Shown piece by piece: positions 58,651 through 64,000 of a stretch of 64,000 nt of DNA. The DNA is taken from positions 2,046,001-2,110,000 of the forward strand of contig RCTD01000005.1 of assembly GCA_014898415.1 (NCBI GenBank), read 5' to 3'. The notes under the pieces were generated by a model that had not been told where the DNA came from, ran no database searches, and saw only the letters and a list, made by a program, of their open reading frames with translations. Within the stretch, counting starts at the first letter, position 1; every line of letters begins with the position of its first letter. The position numbers and the translations under genes are program-made. The DNA is from Stromatinia cepivora (Eukaryota > Ascomycota > Leotiomycetes > Helotiales > Sclerotiniaceae).

Positions 58651-58766
58651 ATTGATAGTATTTCCTTATTGTGAATTTTGTAATTCAATTCAACAATAAT
58701 TATAGTTTTGGAGAAATAAATTATAGATAATCAATCTTCGTTATATTATTATAATAATATACTAAT
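58651..58766 (-). mobile_element. Third gypsy fragment (copy C), cut by copia copy 2
   Basis: Closely matches copy A around 43000-43110 (shared ATAGTATTTCCTTATT and AATAATTATA) in the same orientation as copy A. It starts abruptly next to copy B's LTR and is interrupted by the copia LTR at 58767. The rest should lie beyond the right edge. Confidence 0.75.
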
Positions 58767-61487
58767 TGTTAACTTTTGGTGCAGGAAGTAGTAGTATTGT
58801 TGACTATGTAGATTGAACTAAGGATCTATATTTCTAGTAGGAGTAGAATTGAAGTTATCCCCAAATATGGTCTGTACACCATTGTGGTCTTGTAATTTCA
58901 ATTCTAATCCTATGATGATCTCATTTCCAACATTCCCCCATTAAAGATATCCTATTCGATCCTCCTAGATTACTAATCCTAACATTTTCTTGAACCTTTC
59001 GAAAGCAATCCTTACACAAGACTTCGTTATTCCGTTAACAACCATATTACATATATTGATATAATTAATAGCGATTTTCTCCTTTTCTATCAAATCCCTA
59101 ATGAAATAATAACTGATATTTATATATTTGAATCATTCATACAAACATAGATTCTTGATTAAAACTAAAACACCTTAATTATCATTAAATATCTAAACCA
59201 TATCTCCATTCTTTCCAATATAACTTAATTTGAATAAATCTTTGAACATTTATACAACCCATCTCTTTTGTTTAATAAACATTGCCATCATAATATATTC
59301 TGATTCTACATTAAAGATAGCCATAAACATTTATTTCTTATTAATCTATAATATAAAACCTCTATAGAATATCACAACTCCCCCTAAAACACTTTTCCGA
59401 TTATATTTGTTATTAGTTCAATCTATATTTATATATATCTTTATTATATTATCAAACATATTATATTCTTTGCAGATATCAGATTATACTTTTTTTAACC
59501 CGAATTATAACTTTTATTTAATTATTGATCGTAAATATCACATCAGATTCTTCAAAGCTATAATATAATGTTTTACTGGTTTTATCATAAATTGTAAAAA
59601 TCTTCCAATTAAAAATATTATATCTAATCGGATATATACCATTAAATAAATCACACTTCCTATTCATTATTGATATTCGTTTATATCTATTAGTTCATCA
59701 TTATCGATTACTGGTCGGAGATAGGTATAATCCACTATTGATAGTTTCTTGATTTGATATTGTTTATATATAATACTATATTTGATTAGTATAGTATTGA
59801 GATATTCTTTTTAATCCATAATTAATATATACGTTTTTTTATCACAAATAACTCTAATATCTAGGATCTTATTAATCTCCCCTAGATTCTTGATATTAAA
59901 ACAGACCGATAACTTTTTATCGAACCAAATAATTTACAATGATATATACAATACAATAACAATATCATCGATATATACCAGTAATATTATATCACGGTCT
60001 TTAAATATATATAGATATAAATCCATCAAACTTTATACAAAATCTATACCTAAAAGCTTTTTTTTTAATAATAAATTCCAATTCCTTTTAGCTTACTTTA
60101 ATTTATATAAATTTTGTAAAACTTATAATATATATCCCTTTTTAACTTTGATACCTTGAAATAATTCAAAGTAGATCTTTTCTTTTAAATATAATTCAAT
60201 AAAAACATTTTTGATATCGAAATGTAAGTATTCCAAATTTTCCTTTGCAACAATAGTTAGGAATAATCTGAATATATTTAGTTTTATTATTAATACAAAC
60301 GTTTCATTATAATCCTTTTCTAATATCTGATTGAACCTTCGAGTTATTAATCTTGCCTTGAATCGTTCTACCTTATTATCTTTAATCTTAATTGTAAATA
60401 TTTATTTCATCGAAATTAGATTACTTTCTTTAGGGAGTATATATTCTTCCTAAGTATCATTTTGAACCAAAGATATGATTTCCTTTTGGATAGCTTTCTT
60501 TCATTTTTCAGAATATTCTCGATCCGATATTGCTTCTTTATAAATTCTTGGTATTTTGATTTTTAGAACTTCTTTGGCTGGATATACTATATCTTCTGTA
60601 TTATTTATATTTATCAATGAAATCATGAAATCTAAAACAATCTTATCTTTGATATAAGGATCTATTTTGTAAATAATTGGAATTATAATTATAATATATT
60701 CTACACTTTCTTGAATTTTGATCTGTATAGATATTGCAATTAATATCCTTATAATCTTATTTTCCTGTTTTTCTTCAAGATCTTATTCTATATCTCTTTT
60801 CCGTTTTTGTATTAAATACTTTAAGGATTCGTCTTCAAAATCCATTTCATTCTTTTGCTCGATCTCAAATGATTATAGATTTACTTTACTTTTTGATCCT
60901 ATTGAAATAAACTTATCAACAAAATTTAAAACGATTTTAAATTTTGCTTTCGGTATAGATTCAAGGTTTATAGAAATTAGCTTTTGGATTGGATCCTTTG
61001 AAATAATAGATTCGATAATTGAAGTATCCTTGAAAAAAGATTCTTAATTTGTTTTTTGGATATTGCTATTTTTATTTTTATTATATATTGATATTGATAT
61101 ATCTAATTTATTTGGTTTCAATTCAATAATTAGGGTATTTGGTATAATCACTAAATTCGGTATAATATCTATTAAAGAGAATATTTAGAATAAAGGTGAT
61201 ATAGATATTATATTTGATGTTGAAGATAAAGAAAGTACCTTATTTGTTGCCGATTTATTACAAGGTTTTTGATCTAGTTTTATATTCTTTATTCCTTATA
61301 GGCCTGATTTATAATTTCTTAATTTAAGATTCAAATCTCCTTTTCGATAAGATTCATTTATAATTATTCTATTTGATCGAAATATATAATCTAATTCTAA
61401 AGAATATATTTTGATATATTTGTTTATAATTTTTGAATATCTTAGGAATACACCGATTCTCGAAATATCCTGTAATTTGTTGTATCT

Positions 61488-61802
61488 TTATTCTTTCGGA
61501 ATAATCTTGGGATTAATATAAATATAATATTTGTTTCTCCAGATTTTGCATATCTTTATATCTAATATTATATCTATAAAAGCTTTTATAAAGGATCGAT
61601 TTATTCTATTTATATTAGGATCAATATTAATGTGATTCCTGATATAAATATTATACTTTATAATTTTATTCCAAAATTCTAATAATAATCCAGTTTCTTT
61701 TAGTATTGCTTTTATATCTATTTCTACAATCCTTATATTCCATTCTGCAGGTTTGTTTTGATATAAAGAAGCAATTGTTGTAATTTCGGATTGTATATTC
61801 AA
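61488..61802 (-). pseudogene. Copia integrase core fragment (copy 2)
   Basis: Frame reads YQNKPAEWNIRIVEIDIKAI and LKETGLLLEFWNKIIKYNIY. This is the copia integrase end of the catalytic core (YxPxQNGxAERxxRTLxxxxRxML...LxxxFWxEA); the catalytic Glu of PAE is retained while Gly and Arg have changed. It ends KIWRNKYYIYINPKI. Confidence 0.85.
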
Positions 61803-62219
61803 TGATTATTCATGAATAGCTTATAGGAATTCTAATACATTATCAATCCTGGCTATAATGATTTTTTCTTTAATAATTAATTTTATCTCCTTTTTCCAAG
61901 TTTTCAATATTTGAATTATATCGTCTTTTTGTTTAAATAATATAATTCAATTTATTTTTATATAATTGTCAATGATCAATATAAAATAACGATTTCCTCG
62001 AATCGATTTTGAGAATGATCCTGTAATATCGAAATATATAAATTCAAGTTTCTTTGATTTATACAAACTCAATTGTTTCGGAATACAATTAATCATCTTA
62101 ATGAATATATACACTTTATAGATATCTAATTCAATTGGGATTTTTATCGATTTGATTATATTGAATACTTTATATAGATTCTTGATCTTATCTGGATCTA
62201 GATGGTTGAATTTTCGATA

Positions 62220-62741
62220 TTATAATAGATATCTCTCTTTCTTTTTGAATATTAATTTGTTATCGATATTTTTAGTACCATCGATTATCTTTGAAGAGAA
62301 GCCTTTTTCCTGATCATTTTGATATATACTAGAATAGAAAGCTATATCCTCATATCCTTTGGTTATATATGAAATCATATATATTCTATCTTGTATTCTA
62401 ATATGGATGATTTTCTTATTGTCCTTTTTGAAATATATATAATAAGAATTGAATTCCCCTTGTAACCCTATTTCGTAGATCCTTTTTCCTAACAGCAAAT
62501 TTACTTCTAACTTTAGTACATATAATACATTTGAAAATAGCATTTTAGAACCATCTTCGTATACTATATCCACTAAACCCCAATAACGATAATATATTAC
62601 TTCCTCATCAATCTTTATTCTTCGTTTGGCAATAGATTTTATTGATTTGAATAATGAAGGTTGATCAGATATATATAAAGAAGCATCTGTATTGGTATAC
62701 CATTTGTTAAGGGAAACTTTACTAATGGTTTCCTTTGTCAA
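62220..62741 (-). pseudogene. Copia protease and GAG-pre-integrase fragment (copy 2)
   Basis: The longest open frame of the repeat region (173 codons). WYTNTDASLYISDQPSLF is the retroviral-type protease site; DTGAS has become NTDAS, so the catalytic Asp is lost. It continues YEDGSKMLFSNVLYVLKLEV and NLLLGKRIYEIGLQGEFNSY, the usual copia pre-integrase block. The start codon is a TTG or internal. Confidence 0.88.
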
Positions 62742-64000
62742 ATTGTAATCTTTCTTTATTATATCTTTAATATCAGAATCTGATTTAGAGATATTATTAA
62801 TAGAATATATTTGGTTTTTTTTGTTAAAATAAACCTTCTTCGGATTCGATGATCCTTTTCTTTTTTGATAATAAAGATAATTGCAAAATAGTTTGTTGAT
62901 TCATACTAAATATGAACAATCTTATATATAATGATCTTCCTTTTGATATAGATCATAAGTATTATTTGGGGTTTCGAAATCTGATTCTTAATGTCGAAAA
63001 GCATACCTAGATTTTTTTGCAATTTGTACTAATTTTGATCTATCTTTAAAACAAAGTTCTTTAATCTATAAATGTTTAATCTTATCATCAATACTAAAAC
63101 TGATTTGGATATCCAATATATCCATTATTCCTTGATAATCGATTAGAAAATTATATATTAAAATCAAGAATAGGGCAGTATCTTAATATACTGATTAATA
63201 GTTTTCGTTTGTAGCTTTTAATTTCCTTTTATACTCTTTTAGTTTATCCTAAGTTTTGATAATGGTTATATCGGGATGGGTATTAGATTGGAATTTGAAG
63301 TTCTGGATCATTGTTATATATGTATTGGCTGTGACTGTATTGATTCTAATATATTTTGATTTAAAATATCTTTAAAGTGTATATACTGTTGAATATTCAT
63401 CGATAAAGGTTTTATCGTTATCATTGAATATTATACAAATATATGATAACATATTCGCTTTGTCCTTTAAGTATTCCGATTTCAACTCGACATTGTAATA
63501 TATACGATTATTGATTTTATAAGCAGATGCTATATTAGATCCTATAATTTGTATATATTCGTTTAATATTTGATCAATTATATAAAACTATTCTTTCCCT
63601 CTCAATTATATCTTCGTTTATCTGAACCATCGTTTATGATTATTTTGATTGAGTTTCAAAGGATTGTTTGATTCTGATATTGTGAAGGTTTCTTATTGTT
63701 TAATAGATATCAAAGATAATCTTCAGATTTTTAAGACAATCTTAAAAAAGGATATACAACAAATAAATTCAAAATAATAAAGAAATATAAAAATAAAATA
63801 ATAAAAAAAAAAAAAAAAATTTCGTAAAATTGTATTGTAATGTATTTTCTTATAATTATACGAACTTGTTTTTCGTCTTTGTTATAATTCTATATCAGTA
63901 TTGTGTAGATTGTTCTTTGTTTTGGTTTATGATATTGTGAGTTATAAACTGTATTGTCGTATTTCAACTCTGCTTTGGTAGTACTATATAAAAACTCTGA

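Larger units (their letters stand above)
58767..64000 (-). mobile_element. Copia retrotransposon copy 2 (right end outside the window)
   Basis: Its 3' LTR (58767-58932, 166 bp) is followed by the purine-rich tract AATGGGGGAATG (minus strand). Sequence then parallels copia copy 1 without the nested insertion; 59462 onward corresponds to 46652 onward. By that alignment the 5' LTR should start roughly 100 bp past the window. It is less decayed than copy 1 in the protease and integrase regions. Confidence 0.9.

Overview
This window looks like nuclear DNA of a filamentous ascomycete. Genes carry short introns (about 50-145 nt) with fungal GTANGT donors and CTAAC-type branch sites, and the repeats show the C-to-T/G-to-A decay expected of repeat-induced point mutation (RIP). 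The gene set would fit a plant-associated Leotiomycete (Botrytis/Sclerotinia relatives); that placement is inference, not proof.

Layout. 1-8.7 kb: 5' part of a secreted GH6 cellobiohydrolase with a CBM1 (minus), a GT8 glycosyltransferase (minus) and an SLC25 mitochondrial carrier (plus). 8.76-11.2 kb: a TA-flanked element with terminal inverted repeats, split by a short non-autonomous LTR element that keeps a gag relic. 11.2-16 kb: gene-poor, with two decayed genes: an amidase that has lost its catalytic core, and a cysteine-rich putative zinc-ribbon protein. 16-36 kb: a dense housekeeping block: a Nup85-like nucleoporin and gamma-tubulin (divergent), two small disordered proteins, RACK1/Cpc-2 with a U24-like C/D snoRNA in its second intron, the Mgs1/WRNIP1 AAA+ ATPase, TAF8 and COX9 (divergent), a possible Xrcc2-like protein and a Som1-like twin-CX9C protein (divergent), and a three-part fusion (isochorismatase-like, AlkB-like dioxygenase, GST). 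Several genes (COX9, Som1-like, TAF8, GT8, gamma-tubulin) only appear after joining short exons.

36-38.5 kb is a gene-free transition. From 38.5 kb to the end the DNA is a very AT-rich nest of dead LTR retrotransposons. A gypsy element (38582-54680, minus) was hit by a short LTR element (40433-41959) and by a copia element (43653-51172), and the copia was hit by another short LTR element (44345-46651). Three of these insertions have exact 5-bp target duplications. A second gypsy copy lies head-to-head with the first (54681-58645, plus), giving arms of about 3.9 kb. A third gypsy fragment and a second copia copy run off the right edge. Reverse transcriptase, protease and integrase motifs are lost by G-to-A changes in the sense strand.

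How the parts relate. Three divergent gene pairs share short promoters (353, 347 and 82 bp). Cell-cycle-type boxes (ACGCGT, CGCGAAA) lie in the nucleoporin/gamma-tubulin promoter and upstream of the Mgs1 gene. The short non-autonomous LTR elements carry the same LTR termini as the gypsy or copia element found with them, which suggests that those full-length elements once mobilised them. I saw no CRISPR array, rRNA, convincing tRNA, biosynthetic cluster or clearly new defence system.
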